Origin: Tetrahymena elliotti 4EA
Lineage: Eukaryota > Ciliophora > Oligohymenophorea > Hymenostomatida > Tetrahymenidae
Direction: 5' to 3'
Assembly (NCBI GenBank): GCA_000231825.2
Contig: JH720293.1
Location: forward strand, 620,001 to 684,000
DNA: 64,000 bases
Each line of letters begins with the position of its first letter. Within the stretch, counting starts at the first letter, position 1. A program made the position numbers and the translations under genes. Of the stretch, positions 38,299 to 50,598 are shown in pieces. The notes under the pieces were generated by a model. It saw only the letters and a program-made list of their open reading frames with translations. It had not been told where the DNA came from and searched no databases.

Positions 38299-41200
38299 TC
38301 AAAAGGCATTATAAAGCTATTTAACTTTGGATATCTCATCATTTTTCTACTCATATTAAGAGTGGATTTTCTATAGCTCATTCAACAGCTGTATCATTTC
38401 ACTTTCGTTAGTGCACTCACTTATTTTTTATTTTAGGCCAACAATTTACTTATGAAGTGCAAGAGATTCCTATTACAAAATCCTAAGTTATATCATAACT
38501 TATTCTTTATCACTAAATTGATTGATTCTTACTTGATCTTCTTTCTTTTGCTGCTGATTTTTTTAATCTAAAGGAATTTGTTAAAATGAGTCTAGTTTAT
38601 CATTTTAAAATATATATTGTTTACCCTAAGATGCATAGTCGCTAAAATCAGTAACTTCAACCTAATTGTTTGCTTATGAAAAGTGCTGCTTATACTGCTC
38701 TTCACTTTAAAAATTGTTATGCAAAAGCTCAAGATTTTTTTAAATTGGAGACAATAAAATATTTTTTTAATCTTCCTTTTAATCTTTATATTACAAAATA
38801 ATTTAATCTTATGATTCATACATATTATTCTAATTTTTCTAAATTCCATTTGCTCCTTGGTTTGCTCTCTCCATCTAATTCTGTAAGTATAAAATATACT
38901 CTTTCAAGTCCTTGATCTCCTCATCTTACTTTTTAATTATTTACATTTGATTTTCTGACTTCTCTCTAAGCTATTTCGTAATTTCCGAGTATTTAGAAAG
39001 TTAAGGTGTGACTTGCTTTATTTCATTAACAATCTAAATTCTTTCCTCTTCTGACCTGTGTAGAGTATCAATAAGCTATTGAATTTGATTTTAATACTTT
39101 TCTATTTAATTATTCTGCATTTATAATTATTCCTTCATTTCTTTATTTTCTTTTTGCAATTTTTCAATTATCAAATCTTTTTCTTTAGCTTCATCAAAAG
39201 CTTTTTGAAGTAATGTTTATTATTAAGCTGTTTCTGAACTCAAATTGGTTCTTTTAACTTCTTCTTTGAAATCTTGGTTTTTGAGTTCATCAGTATTATT
39301 TTAGCTTAAAGGAGAATGTGGATTATTTTTTTTGTTATAATTTTTCATATAAGAGGTATCTCCTTCTTTGAATTCAAAGCCTAAAATTATTTCTTTTTAC
39401 CTCATTTACTATGACTTCAAATCTGCTGATTTTGGGGTGAGTGTTTGTTAAGGATTAACTCCTATTTTTTACAAATCAATATTGACCTTTTATTAGGCTA
39501 CTTAATATTCTCTTTCAACTGATTCAGTATCAAGTGAAAGAGGCTATTTATTTTAGCTTTTTTCAGAGCCATTTTAATTTTGTTGATTTTCTTTTGGTTG
39601 TTACTACTAAACTTAATTTTGATTTTATGTTTGATACTGCTGAATAAGCATATTATAATACTCTAGTTATTCTTTATGTTCATTGTTTGTCGTTTATTAA
39701 AAGGGAAGTCTCAGCTGATTTTTTTAATTGATGCTTTGCCCATTAATCTATATGCTTTAATTTGAATTATTTAATCCTTTAGAAAGAGGGGAGATACTTC
39801 CTCCTAATTTCTTTTAGTAAATTATTTAATACTTATCATTATCATCAAATTATTTTAGTAAATCAACAAAACTATTTGAGTTTTAGAACTTACTTGAATT
39901 TAGTTAGTCTAACGAACTCTAATTATTCATTTAGCCATTTTCTTAACTTGATTAAATATTAATTAGGACATTTAGATTATTTTTACTACCTTAATTTTAT
40001 GACATCTAATTTCCATTTGATCCATTTATTTTAGTTGTAGGTACTTCATCTTTTTAGCTAAATACAATTTCCAATTAATTTTATTTTTAAGAAAGAAATT
40101 GATTCTAATTTGGATAAATTTAGTTTTTAAAAGTATTTTGTTTGGAATCCTGCTATTAAAAGTTAAAGTCTTATCTTCTTTAATCATATGTCTAGTAATT
40201 TGGTTAATTGTTTGATGAAGTATTTCTCTTGTAAGCTTAAGGAGATTTATCATTATAATGAGCACTTTTATAATCTTACACTTAATTTATTTAAAGTGGT
40301 AGAGGCTTATTTGTTTTATCAGCTGCTTCTGGTAAGTTATTAAAATTTAAGTTTTAAGAATCCTCTTTAAAGAATTCAACATTTAACTTTTGTTAAGGAG
40401 GCTATCTCTAATTAGCAGTAGATGAGGGCTGTATGTAATTACTCACTTTTTTACTATTAGGTTGGTGGTTGCTTGCCTTATTCTGATTATTTTACTCATG
40501 ATATGGATTAGAAAATTAAATATCATTCAGCTAAATAGTTGCAATTTATTAAATTTATTCTTTTTAGAATGGATGAGATCCTAATTAAGGAGTGTTAAAT
40601 TAATTAGAATTTGATTTTGTTGTTCTATTCACTTCGTTGCTTTACTTCTCTATAAATTCTAAATTTTTATCTTGTGCTTAATGCTAAGAGTTATGATTGT
40701 TTTATTGCACTTGATTTTATTCAGTGTCTTACTTAGATGATTATTCTTACTAATTTTGTTTTACTTTTTTTTGAACTTAGTTTGATTTCTAGGAATGAAT
40801 ATTCTCCTATTGATAAGAACTACTTGGACTACTATCTCCACCATCTTATATTAAAATTGCTGGTCTTTTTAATGACCAAGTAATGATACTTCCTTCAATG
40901 TCTCCTGATGCAAAGCTTGTTTCAGAGAGTTTGCAAATAGCATTTACTCTACAATCATGCTTCTCAATTATAAAACTCTCTTGTTGATTGTGAATATTTA
41001 AAATTTTAATACAACTACCATCACCTATGACTAGCTCGTTCTAATTTATTATGCATGCAGCATATATTGGATTAATTAACTAAATAATTCTACATTACTA
41101 AAAATTTTATATATTCCAGATCCTAATAGTTTTATCACTGCTTCCTGAAATCAAAAAGTAGTTTACATCATCATGCCTTTAATCTTTATACCCACTTAGC

Positions 41201-42834
41201 TAATAACTTTCTAAATAATAAACACTCTTCTCTTTTTCATGTCCAATAAATTCACCTTTTAAATCAAATTTTTCGCTATCCCAAACTTTAATTTCTCCAA
41301 ACTCACCTGCTGTAAAAAAAACATTTGGAATTTAGTTAATTTTATGCATCACATTTACACTACCTCTATGACCTTTTGGATTTTCATCATGATTTCTTAT
41401 GTAGTACATAAGATTTGAATTATTTATAATATTTATATTTCCATAACAATCACCAGCAAAAATAGTTTTATTTTTAAAGATTAATAGACTGTAAAGTTTA
41501 TTTTTGCAAGGGATAACTCCATCAATTTTTCTACTTTACCAATCAATAATAATTACATAATTTTCACTAGTTCCAACAAGTAAATTATCTTCACATACAA
41601 AATATCTGCAACACCCATCACAGTCCAAATTATTAAGAAGAGTTTAACCCTTCCAATCCCATATTCTGATAGTTTTATCAACTGAACTACTAGCTAAGCA
41701 GCTATTATTTAATCTACACAAAGTATAAATTCCATCTTTATGTGCAAGATCTCCATTATTTTAGTAAATGACTCTACTCTCTAATTTTGTAATATTCTTT
41801 ATAACTGATCTTTCTGTTAATTTAAATAAATTCATAAATTATTCATGAATGGTTTTTTATGAAAAGTGAATGATGCAAAAATAGTCATACTAAATAAGAC
41901 AAAAAATTTGATTTGATTTGTAAATTTAATTTTTATCAGATTTAATACAAATCTAAATTATTAAATTAATTTATCCTAATATTTGTTAACGAATTCTTTT
42001 TTAAATAAAAGATAAATAAATACCTTCTGATAGTACAATACCATCATCAATTGAATCATTGTTAGTAATGATTTTCTTCATAAACGAAAGATGAGATGAC
42101 TATAAAAGAATTGCTTTAAAATTAGTTAGACCACTCTTAATAACCAAACCAACAATAAATAAACCAATAAATGGGTCATTTGCAATTACAGGCATTCCAA
42201 AAAAATCTGGAATATCATATTCAGTTATCTTATTAGAATTATTTTTCATAATAATAATTGTATCATCAATAATATCAGTAATAAATTATTGCTAAACGTT
42301 AAAAGGAATAGATACAACCTTTTTTTTATTCTGCAGATCATATTACTCATAATAAATTTTATCTAAATAAGTAATGACTCCTAAATATCCTAATTGTTCT
42401 CCTACATTTAATCTTAATTTAAATACAATTAAATAATAATCATCTATTTATTTTTGCTCATAATTTTCTATTTCATAGATTTAGTCTTCCTTTATTAGTT
42501 TAAATTTTAATTGAGATGGTCGATGTTTAATATCTGACTTTCTAATTGAAACTAAATAATGATGAGAAACTAAGCTTCCTATGCATAAAACATTCTTTTC
42601 AAAAACAATTTCTCCAACATAACTTCCTCCAGTATTTACTTAATTTTAATTGGTAGAATTCTTTTCATTAAAACTAAATAATTGCTCTCCTTTCCATCCT
42701 TTTTTTTTAATATCTTCTATAAAATCTAAAAGATCGCTTGCATTTTTCTTAAGGCTAGTTGCTTTTAATTATGTTTACTGCTGTTATAGATTATTTTTAA
42801 TTGTTGCTTAGTTTTAGAATTCTATCTTACTCAT
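38299..42834 (-). CDS. trypsin-like (inactive?) domain + WD40 propeller + Q-rich coiled-coil fusion
   Basis: Exon 1 (42834-42024) encodes MSKIEFQNQATIKNNLQQQQ and a trypsin/V8-like β-barrel: GGSYVGEIVFEKNVLCIGSL, VSHHYLVS, then FGMPVIAND..IGLFIVG..KSG, laid out like a serine protease. The expected GDSGG is replaced by FFGMPV, so it is probably catalytically dead. A 210-bp intron (41814-42023, donor GTATTT, acceptor TAACAG) joins to exon 2 (41813-38299) in exact phase, 1441 residues in total. Exon 2 begins ERSVIKNITKLESRV and carries seven WD40 blades, for example SVDKTIRIWDWKG and SGSSDKTIRIWNIQN. A long Gln/Asn/Ser-rich linker and a C-terminal coiled coil follow, ending QKNDEISKVKQLYNAF. TGA is 38301-38299. 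An alternative start for a separate WD40 gene is ATG 41835, but it would leave only ~100 bp between genes. Likely a scaffold; function unknown. Confidence 0.8.
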
Positions 42835-44434
42835 ACAAGTTGTATGTTTGCTTTCCTTGATTGTCTAAAATGCTATAGCAAATGGCTATGTAAACTTATT
42901 ATTTAGAAAAATTATTAAATCTAGTAAATATAAATTTGATTATGCTTGTTTATTACAAACTGAATTAATTTCAAAAATAACAACAAAAATAATTAAATAA
43001 TTCAGAAAAGCACAAATCATAACCATAAATAACTAAATCACTTACTTACTAATAATACTATATTAAATTAAATAGCTAAATAATAAATTTGATTGATCTT
43101 TACTCATAATTAAAATCTTAACTTTGGAAAATTAAAATAATTGAAATAAAAAAATTAATTTAATTTGCTTGAAATAAATTCTAAATTATTAATTTTATCA
43201 ACAAGATTTGAAAAGAAAATTCAAATAAAATTAAATTTAATTAGTCTGAGTTAAGTTAATTTTAAAAATATTAAATGAATTTTTCAAAGCACAAATAAAA
43301 ATAATCTTAGTAAAAGAATTATGTTAAAGATATTTTTGAAATTAGATCAATCTTTAATCAATTTTTTTTCTAATTAAATAAACAAAATTTAATAAATTTA
43401 TTTTTGTAATTCAAAAAACAAAAATCAAAATAATTTTACATTATTAATTGCTATTCATTTAAAAAGAGAGTGCTAGATATTATATAAAATATCTTCATTA
43501 CTTTTCTTTGTACTTGATGATATCATTTATTCTGCATATTTAATTAACACAAGCAACAAATAAACAATATAAATCAATAAATAAATTTTCTCATTTTTAT
43601 TTTTTTATTTTTAACAAAATTATTCAAGTTCATAGTTTACTTCTAAATTAACAATTTTAGATTTAAAAACTTGGTAATATTAAAATTTACACTAGAATTT
43701 GTAAAAAATTTCTTTAGTAAAATTTGGTTTTAAATAAAAATTTCAATTTAGTATTTTTTCAAAAAAAAATACTCACAAAGAATATTAACATAAAGGAATT
43801 GATTAGAAAAGTAAGTATTTTTTATTCAAAATCTTTTTATTAAAAAAAATTTGCTAATCAAAGAGAAATTATAAAGAAGATGCATTTATTTATGAATGTT
43901 AATTTGAAAAATCATCTCTAAATATAAGATTAATAGAATCAAAATAAAATTAGAAAAATTAAATTTTGACTTAAATCCATTTTCATGAAATAAGAAGTGC
44001 TCTCTTACTCTAAATATTGAATTTATAAGTATCGGTTGAGATTGATAATAAATAATTAAATCAGGTAATATACTATTTGATCTAAAAATAGAAGAATGAG
44101 TGTAAAATTATCAAAATAAAATATCGGTTGATTAATTTAGACATCTTTAGAAAATTGTGATTTAAAATATTTTAAAATTAATATTTGAACTTTAACTTTC
44201 ATTTAATTATTCATAAAGTAGTGGTTTTAATGTATGAATTTACTATCATATATATGTATATAAGTAAAGTAAGAGATATTATTTAAGTTATTAAATTTTA
44301 CTATTATTTTCGATTTTACTTCTATAGAATGAACAACATATAATCGGTTGTTGTATTTTTATTTTTTTTATGGCACATATCTCTTCTTCTCAAATTTTAA
44401 TCAACCTATAAAGGTTTATTATTTATTCATTTGA
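42835..44434. other. intergenic region, nothing seen
   Basis: A/T-rich 1.6 kb between two - strand genes. The phrase ATCGGTTG recurs (near 44030, 44122 and 44342), otherwise no ORF, RNA gene or ordered repeat is supportable. Confidence 0.55.
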
Positions 44435-45571
44435 TCAAAAATCAAGTTCTTCAGAAATCTCAAAGTCATCAAATTATTAAGCTTGAATGTCATCGTTTTA
44501 TTCATGAATTTCTTCTCTATGATGTCTTTCTTAACGATGATCTTTTCTGTCTCTATTTTCTTCTCTGACTGAGTGATGGGGTCTATCTCTTTTTTCTTCA
44601 TGAGATTTATTTTATCTGTGTTCTTCAGATCTTTCATCTCTTTGATGTCTTTACTAACCTCTTTCTTCTTAGTTTTGACCATTTTATCTATGTTCGTGTT
44701 CACCTTTCTTATCTTCAGAATTTTAGTCTCTTCTTTTTTGATGTCTCTTTTCGAAGTTATTATTTTTATCTTCTCTTCTCTCTTCTCTTCTATCTTCTCT
44801 TCTTCCTTATTTTTCATTATATTCATGTTTACCAAGTTATAAATTCTATCTTGAGTTTTATTCTTCTTCGCTTTAAGATTCGCTTTCAGATTCAGATTCA
44901 GATTCCTTTTCCTTTTTGTTGTGGAGGAAACCCTTTTCTCTACGTCTTTATTATTCTTTGTGTTTTCTACAAAGTTTTTTCAAAAGTTCAGGATCAATAT
45001 CGTTTTCTTCAGCAAAAGCCTTCATTTAATTCTTAATTTCTTCAAAAGAGATACCAGATTTCTTTAATTCCTTGAATTTATTTTTAATGAGTTCAATTTA
45101 TTCAGGAGTAAGTTCGATTTCATTGTTTTCTTCTCCACTCTATTCTTCTCTTCTAGGTCTTCTTTGATGTTTGTTCATGAAATGCTTCTTAATAGAGTTA
45201 ATGTCAATACCATTAGATTCAGCAAATTATTTCATTTAGGATTTAATTTCTTCAAAATCTAATTTCTATTATTTGAGTTCAATGAATTTTTGTTTAAGAA
45301 TTTGTTTTTATTCTTCAGTCAAATCAGCAGCATTTTCAATAGCAGCTTTTTTTTGTTTCCATTATTGAATTTTATTTAATTTTTCAATATCTAAGTTGTG
45401 ATTTTTAGCGAATTCTTCTAAATCTTACTGAGAAATATTTTATTTATTAATTATTTCTCTGATCTTTTCAGGAATTTAAGAAGATGCATTTTCAACCATC
45501 TTCTATTTAAAATCAAATTTAGCAGCTGTGATTGCTACTAGTAGAGCAATTAAAATGAGTTTTTTGTTCAT
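44435..45571 (-). CDS. secreted charged protein with helical repeats
   Basis: An intronless frame from ATG 45571 to TGA 44437-44435 encodes 378 residues. MNKKLILIALLVAITAA is a textbook signal peptide, cut after about residue 17. Two 46-residue repeats 70 residues apart (about 84-129, LTEEQKQILKQKFIELK; and 154-199, LTPEQIELIKNKFKELKK) share the ending FEEIK.QMK.FAE.N.ID. A degenerate third copy lies at about 33-67 (IPEKIREIINKQNISQQDLE). The C-terminal half is a very charged Arg/Glu/His/Gln tail with a Ser-Glu run (ESESESESESQSEEE). No Cys framework is seen. Codon use is unusually biased to CTT/AGA/GAA-type optimal codons and G+C is higher than around it, which suggests strong expression. 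It may be a secretory granule (dense-core/mucocyst) or endomembrane protein; not recognised. Confidence 0.88.
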
Positions 45572-47826
45572 TTGTAAAAAGTTTTTTTTTAATTAGAATT
45601 TTTATTTTTTTAATTAATAATAATTACTAAAATTTAGTTCGAGAACATTTTTTAAAAAAAGAGGCGATTCATTATAAAGAAGCGAGATTACACAGATTTT
45701 TTTTAATTCAGGTTAAAAAATCAATTATCTATTTGTGATTTTAAAGATGCTTGCTAACCAATACTGGTTTTAATTTAAATGATAAATTTTGATTTTAAAA
45801 TTAAAATCTTCGTGATTAATCAGATAATTAAATTTGTGTATATCTCATTAATTTACGTTACTGCTGTTTTCATTTAATTAACGTATTTTAGAATATACTC
45901 TTTTGATTTAATTTTTTAAATAGTTAAAAATGGCTACTTAATAATGTAAGCATAATTCAATTATTGAAAGAATTAATTACACTTATTCAAAATATTTTGT
46001 ATATAGCAAAATTCATTTTTGTTTTTTCATTTTATTTGTAAACTAAAACCATAACTTTTCAACCTTCTAAACTCTTTTAAAGAAGTAAAAAATAGATAAA
46101 TATTAGTTAAATATACATTAAAATTATGCTTAAATAAAAATATTACTAATATTACTATCTTTAATATCCATACTCTATTAACAGATTAGAGTGTAGATAG
46201 ATAATAAATAAGAAATATATTAATATATTTCTATTAAATTAGTGTTTGAAATACAAAAACTAAATTTATGGTAAAAAATTAAAAATTTTTGACCTCTTTT
46301 TTTTCAAAGAAAAATTAAAATTAATAAGTAATAAATAAGCCTTTTTTTGAAGAAAAATAAATTAGTTCCAAGAATTATGATTTCATACCCAATTAAAGAG
46401 AAAATGTACATTATATATTTAATAATTTGCTAAAGATTATAAAAGACTGATTTTAGATTAATGATATTGTTATCTTAAATCACGATTATTTTTTATTTGT
46501 TATCGATTATCTCAATAGAGAGAATAAATATTTAATAAATTAATGTATTTACGTGAATCTTTTAGAAGTTAAAATAATCAAGGGAAATTTGGCTAGAAAA
46601 AACAAAACAAGAATAACATACAAACTATATTTATTATTTATAATTTTCTTAATTTTTTATTAAATTGAAAAGAAATTATGTATTTATTTGAAGAATATTT
46701 GCAAATTTTTTGATGTAATATGAAATAAAAGTGTTGATTTTATTTTTTTACATTTATATATATCATTGAAAAGATTATATTTTAAGACTACAATCTGAAA
46801 AAAACTCTTTTATCTAAAATGTCTATTTCTATTAAAAATTAATATTATATAGTCTTTCCTCAAGATCATTATTTTTACTTTCTATTTTTCTGATAATTTC
46901 TAAAAATTATTTCATATTTATTTTTTGTCTCATTTAATAAATTAAATTCAAACACATATGATTCGGATTTTATGGATTTTATTATTATTTTTCTAAATCA
47001 ATTTTCTATTTCATTTTTAAAATAAATTTTTTTAAAAAAAAAAAATTTAAAGGACTTCATAAATAAATTTCTTTTTTTATTATTGATTGATGTTAATATC
47101 AATCATCTAAAAAAATAATAAGAAGAGGATTTACACTTTCCTTTTTTAATTTAATTGCAGTTTAAATTATTTAATTTTTTAGAAAGTAATTTTTGTTTCT
47201 TTGTATTACTTATTAGAAAATCTATTTATGCTAAAAGATTATAAAACTCTTTTGATTATAATAGCTAATAATCCAAAATCTAAAAAATAGCCAGAAGAGG
47301 ATCTTCATTTACCTTGCTTAATTTAATATCATTTTAAACTATTTAATTTTTTAGAAAGTAATTTTTTAATATTTGCATTACTTTTTAGAAAATTTCTGCA
47401 AATTAAATAATACTAGGAAAGATAAAAGGAGATTTGTAAATCAAAAGACTTACTTAACATTATAAGTTAATTTATTTTTATAGTTTCTTTTAATTTAGAT
47501 TTATTTTCCAAAATATTACTTTGATAAATACTTTTATTATTTACATTTTTTACTCTAGACATATACTTTTATTTTATAAATTTGTTAAAATAAATCTAAC
47601 TAGATTCATCATTGTGATTAGCAATTATTTGCAAAATCACTCACCATAGGAATCAATTTTATTTAATATTTTAAGCTGAATAAATTCCAACAAACAACCA
47701 AAAACTCTAATTCTTCTTTAACCTAATAATAAGTCTTTAGAAGAAAGTATAAAAATCCACTATTGGATATCTTGAATATAATAGAATAATAGTTAAATTA
47801 ATAGCTTATTACTAAGTATTTAACAA
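45572..47826. other. long intergenic region with diverged direct repeat
   Basis: This 2.25 kb lies between divergent genes. The direct repeat at 47106-47393 is the only structured feature seen. The remainder is A/T runs without supportable ORFs or RNA genes. Confidence 0.55.
47106..47393. repeat. two-copy direct repeat, ~115 bp units
   Basis: Units at 47106-47221 and 47279-47393 share order and long identical pieces: AGAAGAGGAT, a CTTTAATTTAAT-like part, ATTTAATTTTTTAGAAAGTA and TTAGAAAAT. They are clearly related but diverged by substitutions and small indels. The copies start 173 bp apart. Non-coding; no terminal inverted repeats or target duplications were seen. Confidence 0.65.
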
Positions 47827-49425
47827 ATGCTAACTAGATTTCAAAGCTAATCCTAAAACCATCTATAAAATAATTAACAAGAAAACAACATTTCAATAAT
47901 CTCTTATGAGAATGAAAGAGTAACTTTTTCTTGAAATCTTTTATTTTACTTACTAAAATAAGAAGTACTTAATTAAAAAATATTTTATCTATTCAAGCGA
48001 TGCTCAACCTTTACATTATAGATAAAAATATATAAATAAATTCACTTCATTATGCCAAAATTAATACTACTTTTTTAAACATGATTTATTATTGTTTATT
48101 TTAATCATTTGTCTCATTATTTAAAGGTAGCTGTAAGAAGAAACTTTTTGGAAAGTCTTAAGGTGTCACTTCATGAATCATATGTTACTAATATTGGATT
48201 AGTTTGCCTTTCTAGCTTAAAAATTATAGCAATCATTTTAGTTTTTATATTTGAAAAAATACCCAACTTAGAAAATGAGAACCCAGAATCTTAAATTAGT
48301 GAAAAAATATTATAGGGAGTATATGAGATCAAATTATGGTTAATATTTATGATTTCGTATGATGGTTTAAATATTTTCTATTTATTTTATACAATATATG
48401 TAATCAAAAAATACAATAAAGCTGCATATAGAAGAGGACTTGGAGAAAACTCCATATAAGAAGGATAATATGTTCCTAATGAGTAAGCCTAAATATAAAA
48501 TAATTAAATGATATAATCTTAAATAAGTCTTGATATGGAATAAAATATTTATCAATCTGGTTAAAATGAAGTGAATAACGAGCCTATAAATGATTATTAC
48601 TATTAATAGTATAACTCCCCTTTATTAATGAACCATCAAATAAACTTTTTAGAATTAGCTAGTAACAGAAACAAGATATTAAAGTATAGCTCATTAGCAA
48701 CTAAAATGTAAGAATATTTTACCCTACAAATCATAATTTTTTCCTTAATAAAATAGATCTTATCTGGTATTATTCTTACTAGGAAATTACTTTGGATATA
48801 TAAATAAGAGTTGCTCTAGTTAATTTCCATATCATTATTACTTACTCCTATGGCTTGTTGCATTGGTAATATTTACATATCTCAAGGTTATATCAATAAT
48901 TATTGAAATTATAAATAAAAGGGATATTTTTCATTTGGCATTTAAATATTACTCTTACTTTCAATATGTTTGTGCTTTCCATTAACATTATTCCTTTATG
49001 TTTTAATGAGAAATAGAACAAATTCTTCTATTCCAGCTAATTATGTAATTTTTATTATTTTACTTTATTGGGATATTTACCCAAATTCATTTGTAAAAAG
49101 GAAATAATAAAAAGGCTTTAGCCATAAAAGTATAAAGAGAAAATAAATAATTCAGAGTTCGACACATAAAGGGAATGTTGTATTTGTTTAGTAGATTATC
49201 AACCTGATGACTTGATAATAAGTCTACCTTGCAGTAAATTGTAAGGCTTATATACTTTAATTAAAACTTTTACAAAATTTCATTTAAATAATAAGGCATC
49301 ATTATCATTACGACTGTGTAGTAAAATGGTTAAATATAAGTGGCGTGTGTCCTATTTGCAAGAAACCCTTGGAATAATATGCTCAGGAGTTAGAGGAAGT
49401 TAAACTAAGCTATTAATTTTATTGA
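47827..49425 (+). CDS. multispan RING-H2 finger protein (probable membrane E3 ligase)
   Basis: Exons 47827-47919, 48127-49044, 49101-49240 and 49296-49425 join in exact phase to 426 residues ending at TGA 49423-49425. Exon 1 starts MLTRFQSQSQNHLQNNQQEN. About five spans follow (IGLVCLSSLKIIAIILVFIF; WLIFMISYDGLNIFYLFYTI; LQIIIFSLIKQILSGIIL; LLQLISISLLLTPMACC; GIQILLLLSICLCFPLTLFL), then a cytosolic RING. The RING reads CCICLVDYQPDDLIISLPC, then SKLHHYHYDCVVKWLNISG, then VCPICKK. That is a C3H2C3 (RING-H2) pattern with three residues between Cys3 and His4 where most have one. Membrane RING-H2 proteins are E3 ligases in quality control or receptor turnover; the substrate is unknown. The upstream part of the gene also contains an Asn/Gln-rich loop between spans two and three. 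Confidence 0.88.
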
Positions 49426-49885
49426 AATAATTCAAAACTGCATAAAATAATTAAATAACAATGAAAAATAAACAGCAAATTAAAAAAATAATATGAAGAA
49501 ATAAAAAGATAAATTTGGATAAAATAAAATGAATAACTTTCTAAGAAACAAGATAATATATTTTAATAAAGAATAAATTAATAAAATAAATGTAAATATA
49601 TAATTAAATACATAATAAAATTGTAAATAATACATTTAGTTTAATTAGTATTTTATAATTAATTTTGTTATATCTAAGCTTCTTCTCATTTTATTTTAAA
49701 CTATTGAGAAATTTATTAATTTTTTTAATGAAATTTATTTTATTTTTTGTTTTTTAATATATTCTATTCAATCAATCATTTTTCTAAATTAGTATCACAC
49801 TACTTTCTCTTATTAATTTATTTAATGTAATAAATCTTCTTCTTTCTATTTATTTCTAGTTACTCTAAATATATCAATTACTATT
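49426..49885. other. intergenic region between convergent genes, nothing seen
   Basis: A/T-rich spacer between the 3' ends of the RING-H2 and Rab genes. Confidence 0.5.
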
Positions 49886-50598
49886 TCAGTCACAACATTT
49901 TGTTTTATCTTTGCCTTTTTTATTATGAAAAGAAGGTGATGGCATTAAAATTGATGCCTGATTAGCATCAGGATCAATTCCTTAAGCTATTAAAGTCTAA
50001 TAAATTTCTTCATTTGCCCTAAAAACTTTTTTTGCTAGATCAACAAAGCTCTCTGTTACATTTATGTTGGATAAAGAACTTGTTTCATAATACTCAAATT
50101 AAAAATCATATTTATCTAAAAATTTATTTATCATATCTCTATCTACTACAATTTAATCTACTAAATCACATTTTGTACCTACAAGAGCAACTTTAAAGCC
50201 ATCATTTAAATTTTCTTTTATTCTTTTCATCCATTCTTCTAATTTTTAAAATGAGGATGCATTAGTTAAATCAAAAACCAAAAGTATTCCTTATGAATCT
50301 TTATATAAACTAAACGTAATGCTTCTGAATCTTTCCTAACCTACTGTATCCCATACAGATAGCTAAATTTATTTTTAATCTATTTCTATAAATTTAGTTG
50401 CATAGTCCATCCCTAAAGAGATTAATAAAATAAATTAGATATACAAAGGTCAATACAATACAATTATTTAAATATACCTATTGATGTGGTTGTTGGAACA
50501 AATTAGTCTTAATGAAATCTATTCAAAAGTGCAGTTTTTCCTACAGAAGATTCACCTAACAATAAGAGTTTAACTTTTTTTGGCTATTTTTTCTTCAT
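49886..50598 (-). CDS. Rab-family small GTPase
   Basis: Exons 50598-50478 and 50412-49886, separated by a 65-bp intron (50413-50477), join in exact phase to 215 residues. The start is MKKKQPKKVKLLLLGESSVG. G1 is GESSVGKT, G2 is TTTSIGMDY, G3 is WDTVGQERFRSI, G4 is TKCD (VGTKCDLV) and G5 is ETSSLSN, so all nucleotide-binding motifs are present. The catalytic Gln of G3 is encoded by TAG (plus-strand complement 50336-50338). The C-terminus ends KDKTKCCD, so two Cys lie one residue from the end, compatible with Rab geranylgeranylation. The sequence is close to the Rab5/Rab6/Rab21 group in general form, but I cannot name the subfamily. It would act in vesicle traffic on cytosolic membrane faces. 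Confidence 0.93.

Noticed and set aside
41835..41835. ATG 41835 as the start of a separate WD40 gene
   Set aside because: It would leave about 100 bp to an upstream gene. The in-phase 210-bp intron joining to the trypsin-like exon explains the data better, though RNA evidence is needed.
44419..44842. ORFs on both strands over the charged tail (Ile/Lys/Glu-rich and Phe/Leu-rich)
   Set aside because: They are other-frame readings of the secreted protein gene 44435-45571, which has a signal peptide and a correct stop.
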